A program made the translations under genes and the position numbers. Positions 13,501-25,358 of a stretch of 64,000 nucleotides of DNA are shown here, piece by piece (position 1 is the stretch's first letter; each line of letters opens with the position of its first letter). The notes below the pieces were generated by a model. It was not told where the DNA came from. It ran no database searches and worked only from the letters and a program-made list of their open reading frames with translations. The DNA comes from Tetranychus cinnabarinus (taxonomy: Eukaryota; Arthropoda; Arachnida; Trombidiformes; Tetranychidae): assembly GCA_022266195.1 (NCBI GenBank), contig WHVY01000005.1:62001-126000 (forward strand). Direction: 5' to 3'.

Positions 13501-16500
13501 ATTGACTTTAAATGAGGAAATAAATTAATTGTAATTTTTTTCGTCTCATTTCATTTAATTTCACCCATTTTTGGGTTAATTTATTGATAAGTGTTTTCAC
13601 TCTTCAATATCTTTCTTTAAACATTCAATGATAGGCAAAAATTGAAACCTAAAAGTGTTTTTACATTTCATTTTTTTCCCTCTCGATTCTTCATTAAACA
13701 TTTCACTTTATTCATATCAACTTGTACGGTTGATACGTTAATGATATTAAAGTGGCAACAATTTGTTGATCAAGTCATTGATCGAGCTTTCAATATGGAA
13801 AAATTGGTAACAATTTGATTGAATAATGATTACTATTCATTTCCTATTTGCCATTAACATTGTTTGATAGACAGATTCTGTACTGCACCATCATCATTAT
13901 TAATGCCTGTTATTTAATTTACTTTTTATTTTCAATTTGACCAAACATTTCCATCTGTGTGTTACTCCAGATTGAACGGGTTCAACAGTTGAGATGAAAA
14001 TGCGCGGAAAAGGTGATAATTTTGATGACTAAAATTGATTGCAATTTAATAACTGTCGAGTGTTTTACAGACTCTACATTCAACTGATATTATCTTGTTA
14101 TTTTGAGCTGTGTTATGACAATAAACTGGTGACAATTAAACAATTTTATAGACTCTGAATGTAGTCCATTTCAATTGAAAGTCCGTTTTTCACACTCAAA
14201 GACTTGGCTCTAATGCTTGGTTTCATCAACTCATTACATGACCAACAACATTATTTTATAACTAATTTACATCAATGTTTTGATTCAATTTTTCATAAAG
14301 GTTAGAATGTATTAAGCATATTGATCAGTTCAACTATTCAGATTTTCATTTAATTTCAAGTTCTCTGAATCTTCATTATGGATTGATTAGCATTTCTCAG
14401 ATTGAATTCAATGATTTCAACCAAATTTCCCATAATTTCACGGCTGTTGCTCTGATGCTTCAATTTTCATCAAATAGATGTTTTTAAGTCATGAGTATTG
14501 ACTATTTAAATTGTCATCTTAATCAATTCAAAATGTATTTGATATTATTTGATTCCAATGATGGTTGAAGCTAATGTTTCTTGGGTCTTGATTGGGTATT
14601 TTAATAGGTTTGTCCTTCGACAAGTGTACTTGTTGAATGGCTCGATCTCAATGGTAAGGGAACACGGAAATAAGTTTATTCAACGAATTTTTCGCTTATT
14701 TTTACAATTCCATTTTTAATCGTCTTCTGTTATCAAAATACCATCCAACACTTTTCTTGCAAATGAAGTCAGTAGCAAGAAAGTAATCAATAGACTCTTT
14801 GTTTAGCCATTTTATCCCAAATTCATAATCAAATGATTTCTTTTATTGTAATCCATCCAAGTTGCAATTTTTTGTTCACCAAATCTGCAAAACATAAAGC
14901 CTTAACTTAATAGCTAAAGTCATGGAGAAATGAGCAAAATTTAAATTCATGAAAAGTTGAAATAAAACAATGAAATCATAAAATGGATGATTGTCTAAAT
15001 TTATTTAAAAATGAAACTAAATTGTCATCCATGATATTAATCAATTTGTCGCTTATAAGATGTTAAACTTTAAGTTAGATATCAATCATTAAAGTGAAAA
15101 CTCTCGTTGAGCGCAAATCATTTTAAAGCTTAATTTTGTTTTGTATTTAAATTGGGAATAAACACTTTAATTTGGTTTCCAAACGATTACAAATGCTACC
15201 TTCTTGCTGGTCAACCTGTTATAGCAGCTTCTTCGTTTCAAGTTGTTTGTTAATTGCTCTGTTAATTTCAAATTTAACGATAAACAGTAAACTGTTGAAT
15301 GTTGTTAGAGCCGATTCGGATTTACTGGCAAGTGCATCAAGCTGGAGTCAACCGCCAACAAACAATCCACCAACCTGCCAATGTGCTCCAAGACCAGTGA
15401 AATATGTTGCTATCGAGGTAAATTGAAGGTCTACTTGATTTAATTTAAGTTTAAGGTAACAATCATTTCAATTCTGTTTTCCATCTTCAACCAGATACCA
15501 AAGATAATTAAAGTTCCAGCTCCAGCTCCGCCACAGATGATGATGCCTCCAGCTCCAAGTCAACAAACTAAACAGACAATCATTCCAATTACGATTCCTT
15601 TATTGACCCATGTTCCTGCTCCAGCACCAGCACCAATGCCTGCTCCTGCACCTTCACCACCACCTTCGGATGGATGGTCAGCTCAATCAAATCCATGGGG
15701 TAATTAGGATTCTGGTTTCTCTCCAAGTCAGTACAATCTTGATCTTCATTTACATTCAATAAATTTACTTCATTCTAACTGTTTCAGACATTTTCGTTAC
15801 ACTGTTTCTTGATTGAGTTTGTTTGATTATTTCATGTGAAATTGTAAATTAATTGATTCACCATTAAGTTGATTTGACGATAAACATTTCACTTTAGTAA
15901 CCAGTAATGTTTAAGTCTGGTTTGTTTTGCAAGATATTCATTCACCCGATTCAATCTTTTTTTATTGCTATCAGATTATGTCAACTATTATTTGAATATA
16001 TTGAGGTTCAACAGGAGATTCAGCCAATAATACCGAATAAATTGAGTGAAACTCATAAAAGAAACAATTGATTAAAGATTTACATCTTGATCAACTTTCA
16101 CTTGAATAGGTTAAGATTAGTTCAATAAGAAATGCCTTACAGGTCAAAATTTTAATTAAGATGTTGCTTCTATTGCACCAAATCAATGGTTAGCTATTGT
16201 TATCACAATTTATTGGATCAATTTAAATTGTTTAACCAACAGGATGGATATTAATGTTAATATAAATAGCAAGAAATAACTTTCCCAAATAATCAAGATT
16301 AACCAATTCAATATTATGCTCAATATTAATTAAAATGAAATCCATTTTTAATCTGCTTTATCTTCCGTTAATCATTTTGATACCCAATTTTTTGTTTTCT
16401 GGTCTCACAATAAAGCTGATTGTTGGTTTAACAAAAATGGGTACAATTAATAATTAATGCTGCCAATCTATTTCGGGTTTAATTAACTGGTATTCATTGT

Positions 16501-16846
16501 GCTTACAATTGTGATTAAAAGTCTCAAGATTGTTAATCAAGTAATAATAAAACTCGAAACTGAAACAAACGAAACAACACACATTTGGGTATTTGGGTAA
16601 CCAATATGTTCAATTTAGGTTTACATTGATCGACTAATTTGAATGACAACCTTACTGGTCAACTTACCCTCGACCAATGAGTAACCTCAATACGTCCAAG
16701 TGACCATAATAAGCTGCCCAAAGAGTCGGTGTTAACCCATCTTCATCTGGATTGTTACAGTCTTTTCTGGTTGCTTCCTTTAAAATGTCTTGGAAACCAT
16801 CGCGAGCAGCTCGATGATATTTATCCTTTTCAATGTTGTTAGACAT
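7535..16846 (-). CDS. Sans / USH1G-like ankyrin-SAM scaffold protein
   Basis: Homologue of the Usher 1G protein Sans (also ANKS4B), a scaffold of actin-based protrusions that binds harmonin and myosin VIIa. Exons: 16846..16668, 9551..9139 and 9036..7535, giving 697 aa. The N-terminal ankyrin repeats are diagnostic: KYHRAARDG, KEATRKDCNNPDEDG, TPTLWAAYYGHLDVL, then GGDPDKCDFTGNTALHW and SFLVNFGANLW. A Lys-rich region (AKQSALNPKLVQKQKEKA) follows, then the central CEN-like region (SIRSLTGLRRGDDVLYVRK) and the C-terminal SAM domain (YTEVFQKEKIDLEALALL, LGLPLGPRRK). The protein ends in DTIL, a class I PDZ ligand like the human C-terminus. It is longer than human (461 aa) because the middle is Ser/Asn-rich with an Asn-His run. 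A start 8 codons upstream at 16870 is possible. The first intron is 7.1 kb and hosts another gene. Confidence 0.93.
9552..15192. other. Sans intron 1, left part
   Basis: Most of the 7.1-kb Sans intron. It is AT-rich, dense in short motifs such as TTGATTACAATT and CAATTG, with no convincing exon. A GC-richer block at 11523-11571 carries two CCGGAG copies. A plus-strand frame at 10397-10648 ends in T-rich low complexity and is not called. Confidence 0.6.
15193..15707 (+). CDS. Small secreted Pro/Ala-rich protein with C-x-C motif, nested in the Sans intron
   Basis: Two exons, 15193..15417 and 15495..15707 (donor GTAAAT, acceptor CAACCAG), 145 aa. Function unknown. The ATG at 15193 starts a signal peptide (SSFFVSSCLLIALLISNL). 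The mature part has SSWSQPPTNNPPTCQC, then KYVAIEIPKIIKVP, then a PAPAP-rich stretch with a Met triplet, and a tail GWSAQSNPWGN. The W-x(10)-C-x-C spacing, the VAIE-IPK-KVP motif and the C-terminal Trp match the proteins at 59550-60589 and 61162-61524, so I treat the three as one family. It lies on the strand opposite Sans, entirely inside its first intron. An AATAAA signal is at 15758-15763. It could be a cuticle, gland or saliva protein; the sequence does not say which. Confidence 0.8.
15764..16667. other. Sans intron 1, right part
   Basis: AT-rich intron sequence between the nested gene's polyadenylation signal and the Sans first-exon donor (GTAAGT at 16667). No feature recognised. Confidence 0.5.
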
Positions 16847-17292
16847 ATTATTAATCAGATTGGTAATCACTTTATTATCCGTTTGTCATTATTCAATATT
16901 GTTGATTAAATTAAAAATTAACAATTAAAAAGTGACACAAAATAGAGACACAACAAGAACCAGGACAAATATCACAAAATCCAATGTTGGCTCAACATAT
17001 GATGAAAAGTAAAACCAAAAAGTTTCTGTTGCTACATAAAAGTACACAATTTACAAAATTAACTGCAAGATGATTATTAACGGTTGTTGATGATGAACAT
17101 AAGGAAGAGAAAGACAGAGAGAGACTAAGAGAGACGATTAATGATGTTAATTATAATAAAGTTTATGATGATAATGATGATTGTTTATTTTGTCGCCGTC
17201 TTTTCGGGTTTGTTGCTGTGTTGCTATTGCCACTGTTGGTAAGAGGCTTTTGTTGTTACGACAGTCAGTAAATGGTGAAAAAAGACAACAGA

Positions 17293-17312
17293 AGATGATG
17301 ATGATGATGATG
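17293..17312 (+). repeat. GAT trinucleotide run
   Basis: Short tandem GAT repeat, followed by degenerate GATGGG and GATGCT units to about 17350. Confidence 0.8.
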
Positions 17313-19289
17313 GGGATGTTGATGGGGATGTTAATACTGATGCTGATGATGAAAATAGAGAGGTAAAAGAAGGTGGGAAAGGGAGTTAGCTAGAGTGGGT
17401 AATATGGGAGGATAAAAGGTAAGTTGGCAAGTTGAAAATAGACTAACCTGATCTTGGCACAAACCTAATGGAAACACAGATGAAAGGTAAAGAAAAGATG
17501 AAAAGAAAGGAAGTTGGATGATGATGATGATGAGAGGGGATTCACGAGGGGATTCAACCAGGTAGTTTTCAATTGAGTGGGTGAAAGGAGTCTTTTGTAG
17601 GAGACATTTGGTTGAAGTGTTGGTTAAAGCAAAAGCAAGTGACCGAGACGAGGAAACCATTTCTTGTGAACCTTTTTGTTATCTCTTGCATTGGACTGTT
17701 GACTTTGAACCTGGAAATTGTTGCCATTTAATCAACATAGTTACACATTTCACTGTTATTGTAGTCTCAACTAATTAACATTTAGTTTAGTTGACCATTT
17801 TACTAGAAATATTCAAGACTTTTTGTGAAATATTTAGGGAAAAAAACAAAAAGTCTCTAACCAGTTAAGACAAGTTGAAAACCTTTTTTCTGTAAAAACC
17901 ATCTTTTGCCGTTTTGGTTTTTTTCTGGTTTCTCGGTTTTCCAACCCAAAATTAGTTGCTCTTTTAAACTTTCTCATGTCATTCTGGTTGGTTCAACAAA
18001 TGAACTCAATTAATTCATGATTAATTCACAATTGGCTGATTTAGGCAACTTTGCATCAACTTATTACAATGAGAGTTATTACATGCAGCATTACCATTAA
18101 CCATTACAGCTATTAATATTATTCACTATTACATTATACTATTATTGCATTATTTAGTTGTTTTTTTGGGTGCTTTTCTTGAGGTTTATTAATAGTAGGC
18201 AATTTGATTTTCTTGATTTTCTGGCTTGATTGTTGGCTATTTAACTTGCATTTTGCAACTCATTATGGTTAGTATTAGTGCTTGAAAATGGCTGATTAGC
18301 AATGTTTACCAGAAAGCAAAGAAACAACCTTTTTTATTATATTCAGCTTTCACGGGTATTTTTTGGTGTCTTTCCGATTTTTAAATGATTTTTGTTTATT
18401 CTTCTGATGTCCGTTTGCATCATGCTTTTTTGATTACAGGTTTTGGGTGAAGTACTTTTCATTTGACCAAAATTTCCTTGGGAAAAAATGACACAAATAA
18501 TAGTTAATAAATAACTATCAATGGTATTTTAATCAATGGCTGCCACATTATTATTATGATTACAATAGGAATGGCACCTTGAATTAAAAGGTAATAATAG
18601 TTTTTTACCATTTTTAACTGGTTTTAATTTTCTGGTTTTCTTTTGTTACCAGAAAACCAAAACGGTTCACTGGCTCCTTAACAATAAAACAACATTTTAC
18701 TCTCAGCTTTTTGTGTGTTGCTACGTTCAATGTAGATTTATGTTTGTACTCTTATTATTAATTCACTTTTGATTCACTATTTTTTGTTATTGATGGTCAT
18801 CTCTGTGTGACCGGAAACTTTGCAAGGTAGTAAGGCGATTTGTGAAAGATGAAAATTACGTGATGGTAAAGTTAATGTTTTTCATGGAAATCAAATTATC
18901 TCTACTGCTGTTGGTGAACATTTATGCAGCCCAAGGAGACAGACCAAATGAAACAATGTAGATACATTGTAATTCAGGCCAATTAGATTTATATTAACTT
19001 GTTTAACTTGTTCCAAGTTGACGTTCACCGAACAATAGTTATATAATTTACCAGGGGACAGACATTAATCAAATTTTACAGATGAGACGAATCCATTGTC
19101 ATGTATCTTGTATTGTATAATACACCCAGAAAATAATGACAAAGCCAATGAAAGCAAAACAAATTTATCATAGTCTCGAATGTAAATAAACTTTGTAAAA
19201 AGGTTAAACAAACCAACAATTAATTATATTGATCAATAAAATAATCCAATTTTTAAAACAAAGATCAAACTACAAGTTGAAAAGAGTTA

Positions 19290-19297
19290 CCCAAATT
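19290..19297. repeat. Target-site duplication of the hAT MITE, left copy
   Basis: CCCAAATT, repeated exactly at 19694-19701 on the other side of the element. Confidence 0.9.
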
Positions 19298-19693
19298 TAG
19301 AGATGGGCGATTACCTCGATTATATCGATACGGATCGATTCTTTTTCAGAAAATGAGCATCGATTAGTTCTTGCGAGAATCGATAAGCTTCACATGAGCT
19401 AAAAATTTACGAATTTTGCGATTCCATGTTTGCAGAAAAAAATAAAAGGGAAATCTGCATAATTTTAGCAACTCAGAATTAAGACACTTGACTCTTCCAG
19501 TGATTTCAGTGCAATTTAAAAGACTGATTTGTACTTTATTGATGTAAAGAAGAGCCTCAAACTTGGAAAATTTTGTTTAATGCTTCAAGATTTAATATTT
19601 TCCTACATTGATTAAGCATCGATATAATCGATTCCCTTGCGCAAATCGCTGCAAATATCGATTACCTGATTAATCGAGAATCGCCCATCTCTA
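19298..19693. mobile_element. Non-autonomous hAT-type MITE (396 bp)
   Basis: The ends are inverted repeats: 15 bp TAGAGATGGGCGATT are identical at both ends, and CTCGATTA follows on both sides after a 2-nt offset. The element is flanked by a perfect 8-bp direct repeat CCCAAATT at 19290-19297 and 19694-19701. An 8-bp duplication and a TAG-type terminus are hallmarks of the hAT superfamily. The inside is rich in ATCGAT/AATCGAT subterminal motifs and has no transposase frame, so it must have been mobilised in trans. It sits between Sans and the P450 gene. Confidence 0.9.
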
Positions 19694-19701
19694 CCCAAAT
19701 T

Positions 19702-20687
19702 TAACCCAAAAATTGGCGGCTAGAAGTGAGACCATCTAGTGAGAGATAAACACACTAATACATGTTTTTGATTCAAGATTGCATTTTGCTCGATCAATCA
19801 TTTTAATTGTAAATCTCATTTAGTTACATAGGAAATCTTATAAGAAACATTGTTCCATCTCTGTGAGTTTAATTTTCCCCAACTTTTCAGCACTTCATAG
19901 TTATAGTGAAAGTATTTCAAAAACAAGTATCAAGGTTTAAGCAGTTGGACTTTTAAATGAAATCAGTTTGCAAGCCGATTTGCCTTCGGGGAAAATTATG
20001 ATCAAAACCTTGCTTAAATAAAGCATTAAGTATTACCATTACAGACAGTAAATAAACAACTTTTCTGGTGAATTCCTCCACATTATCAACGTCATTGAAC
20101 TATCTCTTGAAACCATCGGAAAAGCCATTTCACAACAAAAAATGAACAGAAGCGTGTTGCCCAACTCTAGGCTCCATTATTTCAACCCATTGACTGCTCC
20201 AGTTGTATAATCTGAACAGGTTAAGAGGGGCAAGTGAAAGGACAACACTCTCTTGTGGCAATCCAGAAAAACTTCAATTGACCCAACATGGGCTCATCTT
20301 TTTCGCATCACCCAGGTAAAAACCCGTTGATTTCAAGCCTTTCTTTAAACTGATTGATTCATGACTTTCCCTGATTGCTTTAGGGAGCCAAGATGATGAT
20401 GATAGTGATGCTGATTTTGATCAAACTTGAGTTCTTGAACATATTTATTGCTTTCTCCTTTTCATTCTCCCTCCACGTCCCATGAAATCTAATTTGTTTA
20501 TCAGTTAATTTCTCATTTAGCTATCAGTTAATAAATGACCAGCATTCATCGACTGTTTCTCGGCCCATGTTAATTTGATTACAACTTAGTGCTTACGACT
20601 TTCTTATTTTAAAAGTTGATCTTACAGTTGTTAGTTGTTGTTAAATCTAAACTGTAGAGACCTTGTTAGTTCAAATTGTTTGTGATC
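19702..20687. other. Intergenic region upstream of the P450 gene
   Basis: About 1 kb of AT-rich sequence that should contain the P450 promoter. No coding frame or clear core element recognised. Confidence 0.5.
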
Positions 20688-22995
20688 ATGTTAATATTGG
20701 ATTATATCATTTATCCTGCAAGTAAACTTGCTATTATCTGGATAATTTACAAATTGCTTGAAATTTCAATCAGAGCTTATCGTCTTGCTGCTCATTATCA
20801 AGACTTTCCATGTGAAAAAAGTCATTGGCTTTTTGGTGATTTGCTTAAAATTGCTCCAAGACTTCCAAAAACGGATCGCGAAGAAATCGCAAGTAAGTAA
20901 TCTATTTGGTATTATTTTATGACATTTCGTCTCGAGCCGATCTTTATTAAAAAACAATCGAAGAAATGACCTTCAATGAGTTTCTTTTCAAACCAAACCT
21001 AAATATTTTCTTGTTTTCTTCTAAAAAGGTAATGTAAGGAAATTCATTTATCGTAATTACTTCGAAACTGAAAAAAGGAACGATATTCTAATAGCGTGGA
21101 TGAGTTGGATTCCTGTTGTTATTTGTTCATCACATAAAACCTTAGAGGTGATTATAAATTTTAAACAATATTTTGTGTTATTGCCAACTCTTCAACCCAA
21201 CTTTTAGTGATCACTTTTTGTTTGGATACCATCGAAACCAAGACACCAACATCACTTGAACATCTACATAAGTTTGGTCATCTATTGTGCAGTTTTAAAT
21301 GGTCTTTTCAATAAGTTACTGTTTGTGGAAATCGAAAGTATAATACATAAGAATAAAGTAAAAAACTTAATTTTTGAGCAAAATGTATCATCTTCTCTCC
21401 TAGTTGATATGCGAAGAGAAGATGTTCACTTTTATCGCTTTTATATGTTCGTGTTATAAAAGTACGCTCTCCTTTTCGCTTGATTCGCATTCGCATATAT
21501 TTTCCACAAATACTAACTCATTGGAAAGACCATGTAAGACGTACAAAAGATGATCAAACTTTGAGAGATTGATCGAATAACTTAATCGTTAATCTTTCAA
21601 TAATGTCCAAACATAAAGGGCTTACTGTGATCCGAACAACCTGTTGATTATCCAACAGCTAAATTAATTTTCTCTACTTTTTTGACTCATCTAACCTGAA
21701 CATTTTGGTCCTTGCAGCCAATTATAACTAAACCAGAAACCAGAAAACACCACATTTATCGGTTTTTGGGTATGAGAGATGGTTTGGTTTCATCTTCTGG
21801 ATCAAAATGGAAAGCAAGACGTAAAATATTCGAACCTCTGTTCGCATCCAAACAGCTGTCCCAATTTACCACCTTCATAAGATCCAACACAGTTGATATT
21901 GTTAACTCAATGGAAAGTAAATGTCATCAGCCCATCAATTTATCAGATTATATCCACCAACTGACAATGAACTCTATTTTTGAGGCTGCCTTCAAATTAC
22001 CTCCGGATTCACATAAACAGCAGAAAAATGCACTAATAGAGGGAATTGCTGCATTCGAGGACAGTTTGATGGAGCGTATTTGTAATCCACTTTATTGGAG
22101 CGATTGGATCTTCGAACAGTTTAACCTGGGCAAACAATTAAATGAAGTCCAAAAGTATGGAGACGTTGAATTCAACAAAATCATTAATAAAAGATTACAG
22201 ACAAATAATAATACTGATCATCTTCAACTGGATGGCAGTCGAACAAGTCGAGACATGATCGACCTGATGTTTAAGCATAATAACGGAAAGGGTAACATTG
22301 ACCGAAGCGGTATGATTGAAGAAATGCTCACAATGGTTGCTGCTGGACATGAGACGATCGCCAATTCTCTAAGTTGGCTAATTTTTACATTAGGTAATAA
22401 TATTTACAATAAGTTGAAACAAGAATAATTATTAATTCATGTGTCTTCGTTTTTATCTCTAGGAAACCATCCTGAAATCCAAGATCGTATTGCTGAGGAG
22501 ATAAATGAAGTTATTGGTGATTTGGATGATTTCAGTGATTTGTCAATCTTGAAACAACTCGTTTATATGGAACAGTGTATTAAAGAATCACTTCGTTTGG
22601 TTCCTCCTCTTCCAGTCGTTTTAAGGCATCTTGAAAGTGATGTTCAAGTTGGTTCAAAGGTTTTACTCAAAGATTCAGTTGTAGTGCTGTTCATCTTAGG
22701 TGCTCATCATGACCCAACTGTTTATCCTGATCCATTTACATTTAATCCCGATAGATTCGCTCCCGATAATATTGATTCAATTCCCAAATATGCGTTTCTT
22801 CCTTTTGGTTTGGGTCCAAGGATGTGCATTGGTTACCGTTATGCTATGATGGAAATTAAAATTTTCTTATCTCAATTTCTTCGTCGTTATCGGGTTAAAT
22901 CTTGTAAAACCATGGAGGAAGTCACTTATTATATTGAATTAATCACACGGCCTTCATGTCCATTGGAGGTGATTATAAGTCCTCGAGAATTGTAA
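20688..22995 (+). CDS. Cytochrome P450, CYP4-clan-like microsomal monooxygenase
   Basis: Heme-thiolate monooxygenase, probably anchored in the endoplasmic reticulum. Exons: 20688..20892, 21029..21147, 21718..22393 and 22463..22995; 510 aa, normal family length. The N-terminus is a hydrophobic anchor (MLILDYIIYPASKLAIIWII) and a membrane-proximal segment ending near HWLFGDL. Conserved elements are the C-helix GSKWKARRKIFEPLF, the I-helix AAGHET, the K-helix KESLR (ExxR), FNPDRFAPDN, and the heme loop PFGLGPRMCIG with the Cys ligand. The region around the K-helix (YMEQCIKESLRLVPPLPVVLRHL) looks most like clan 4. CYP4 enzymes usually carry EGHDTT in the I-helix; here it is AGHETI, so the Glu that can bind heme covalently is absent. 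The substrate is unknown. The ATG at 20688 is the first in frame. The gene is tail-to-tail with APMAP. Confidence 0.93.
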
Positions 22996-23681
22996 ATACT
23001 ATGTGTATAAATGCTTTTAATTTAAATAGATTTATAGAGTAATGCAATCGCTGTTCATCTCAACACGTTTTGAATGACAGCGAAGATTTATTTTTTCATT
23101 ATTTGTTTTATGGTTGTTAATGTTGTTAATTTTTCCTGATAATTTTCAACTAACAGAGAAGATATAATTTGATCGCTTTGCATTGTTCCAGGAAATTAAT
23201 CCAAATTCCGAATTATATTGACTAGGAAATCAATTTATTGTAACTTCCCGCCTGTATAAAATGTACATTTGAATATTAAATCAATTTAACACAAAAAGTG
23301 ATTCACTGTAACCATTTTAAAGTCAAATGAAAAATGATCTTGTCATAAACTAGATATGATAGTGATTTGGTGATAAACAATAGAATTTTTTGAATTTTTA
23401 TTTATTTATGAGTATTTCATACGGTTATTCTTGAGTCAAAGTGGATCATAGCATTTGATCAATAAAATAATTGGTCAAACAAGTCGTTTTCGTTAAAAAT
23501 AGCATTAGAAAATAGTAATAGTTTAGAGTTCTGAAGTTATTATGAGATAACATTCATAATTTGTAATTTGGTTATGGTTAAAAACTGGAATGTGAATTGC
23601 ACATATTTTGCTTTCAGTGGTCCATGAGTTTTACGTGCGAGGATTCCACTTTGTTCATCTATGAGATCAGAATTTAAAAGA
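22996..23681. other. Convergent intergenic region, P450 and APMAP 3' ends
   Basis: AT-rich 3' flanks of two genes transcribed towards each other. No gene seen. Confidence 0.6.
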
Positions 23682-25358
23682 TTAGCTTAAAACAAGCTTA
23701 CCAATGTATTTGTTGTAAACTGAGCCTAAATATAAAACTCTAGAATTGCCTTCAATCACTTCTCTAACTTCTGATAATAGTGTTATTGAACCATCGGGTG
23801 AATGAAGGCAGGAGACAATTTTACCAGAAACATCTATTTCTAAGGCCATTCCTCGGAATGTGAACAAATTGAATAATTTAAAGGTTTTAATTTCCCATCC
23901 TTTCAGTGTCAAGTCTGGTGATTGTATCAATTGACCAAAAAATTGAACTAAATTACCGACAGCGTAAATTGTTCGAAGGGCGAAATTCCGAAGAAAAGGT
24001 TTATTTTCACCCCAATCAATAAGGTCTGGGTTCTGGGTAGTCCGAGCGATAGCAAGTGCCACCCAATAAGTTTCTTTATCTTTTCGAGTTGATCGTCTAA
24101 TATTATCTGGTTCACCTGGTAAACGATCAATTAAAACTTCGGTTGTTCCTGCTTTTGGTCCTTTAATATAATGGCGAAGAATTCGTTTGTTTGTTATTTC
24201 ACATACCAAAATAGATGTTTTATCGTCAGTTAATTCAATTCCATTTGGGAAGAGTAAACCTTTCATTAAAACAGTCGCCTTTTTGGCAACTTCGTCGTAT
24301 TGAATCACTCGCCCTGTATCGTCTTGGTCCAACATTGTTGGTACAACTTCACTGAGATCAAAGTGTGAGCTTGCATCTGTCATGTAGATGACATTACCAC
24401 CAGATGTTCCAGCACCTTCATCAATAACCAAATCATCGAGAAATTTACTTGAATTGCCCTCAATTAAAAGATCTGATGACATAACTAATTCCGGTTTAGG
24501 AGACGGCGCTTTGATCGAAGTCTTTAAAACGCCGTGATAAGCATCAATAGTATACAAATCTCCTTTGGATGTGACTCTGTTACCCAAAGGTCGTCCACAA
24601 CGTTTTTCTTGCCAGGCTGGACAAGTTCCATTAGATATTCCAACAGTAGTGAAAGTAGAGTATTTATTGTCAGAAATTTGCAAGATTCGACCATCCTGAA
24701 GTCCTACATAGACTTTACCTGTAATGAGATAACAATAGCAAAATTATTCTCACAAATATCATGCTAGTAATTATTATAATTTCAATAAACGAACTATTAT
24801 GACAAAAAAGGTATCATTGACTGCATTGATGCAAATCTAACCAGAAAACCAAAGAATCAGATAATATTTCATCTCAACATAAAAGTTACATAATTTGATA
24901 CTTGAAATTGAACTGAAATTGCCCTTAAATACTAGCAATTACTTATACTGAATAGATTAGACGATAAAATGATTGACGGATAAACTTACCTTCGAACGGA
25001 GCTAAACTTTCTGGACCTTCAACTTCATCAGTAAACAATTTGGTGGCTTTAGATAGAATGTCATTTTCAGCATAAGGACCATCAAAAGATTCAGCCAGAT
25101 AATCTGTATATCTGGAAATAACACATTAAAAATGAATGTATAAAGTAAAACTCATTATTTTTCAGTAAAAGAAATGATTAAATTTCAAAGTACTCACTGT
25201 CGAGATCTAAAATTCAAAGATTTCATAAAAGGCGCATATAAAATTGCTACGATTAAAACCAGCAAGTAAATGACTGGTTTGAAGATTGTTTGATATTTTG
25301 CTGTTTTTGGAATTGGTCTTTTAGACCCAGCTTTTTCCTTAGTAACTTTCTTAGCCAT
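23682..25358 (-). CDS. Adipocyte plasma membrane-associated protein / hemomucin-like (strictosidine synthase-like)
   Basis: Type II membrane protein with a six-bladed beta-propeller of the strictosidine synthase-like/arylesterase group, known as APMAP in vertebrates and hemomucin in insects. Exons: 25358..25198, 25111..24990 and 24718..23682; 439 aa. Residues 1-25 are Lys-rich cytosolic, followed by one membrane anchor (VIYLLVLIVAILYAPF). Conserved parts are the EGPESLAPFEGKVYVGLQDGRI entry blade, CGRPLGNR, LYTIDAYHGV, FLDDLVID, VIYMTDASS, LLFPNGIELT, RHYIKGPKAG and LPGEPDNIRRS. A plant-type catalytic Glu is generally not conserved in animal members, so I infer no specific reaction. An acceptor lies 25 bp upstream of the ATG, and a donor-like site near 25864 suggests a 5' UTR intron. 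Confidence 0.93.

Larger units (their letters stand above)
16871..19297. other. Intergenic region upstream of Sans
   Basis: AT-rich. It holds a GA-rich stretch at 17103-17140, a GAT trinucleotide run at 17293-17312 and further purine-rich low complexity to about 17560. A 32-codon signal-peptide-like reading frame at 18863-18961 is described in the findings. No gene is called. Confidence 0.5.

Noticed and set aside
17331..17660. 109-codon minus-strand frame upstream of Sans
   Set aside because: Contains runs of Ile and Leu from GAT/GA low-complexity DNA; not protein-like.
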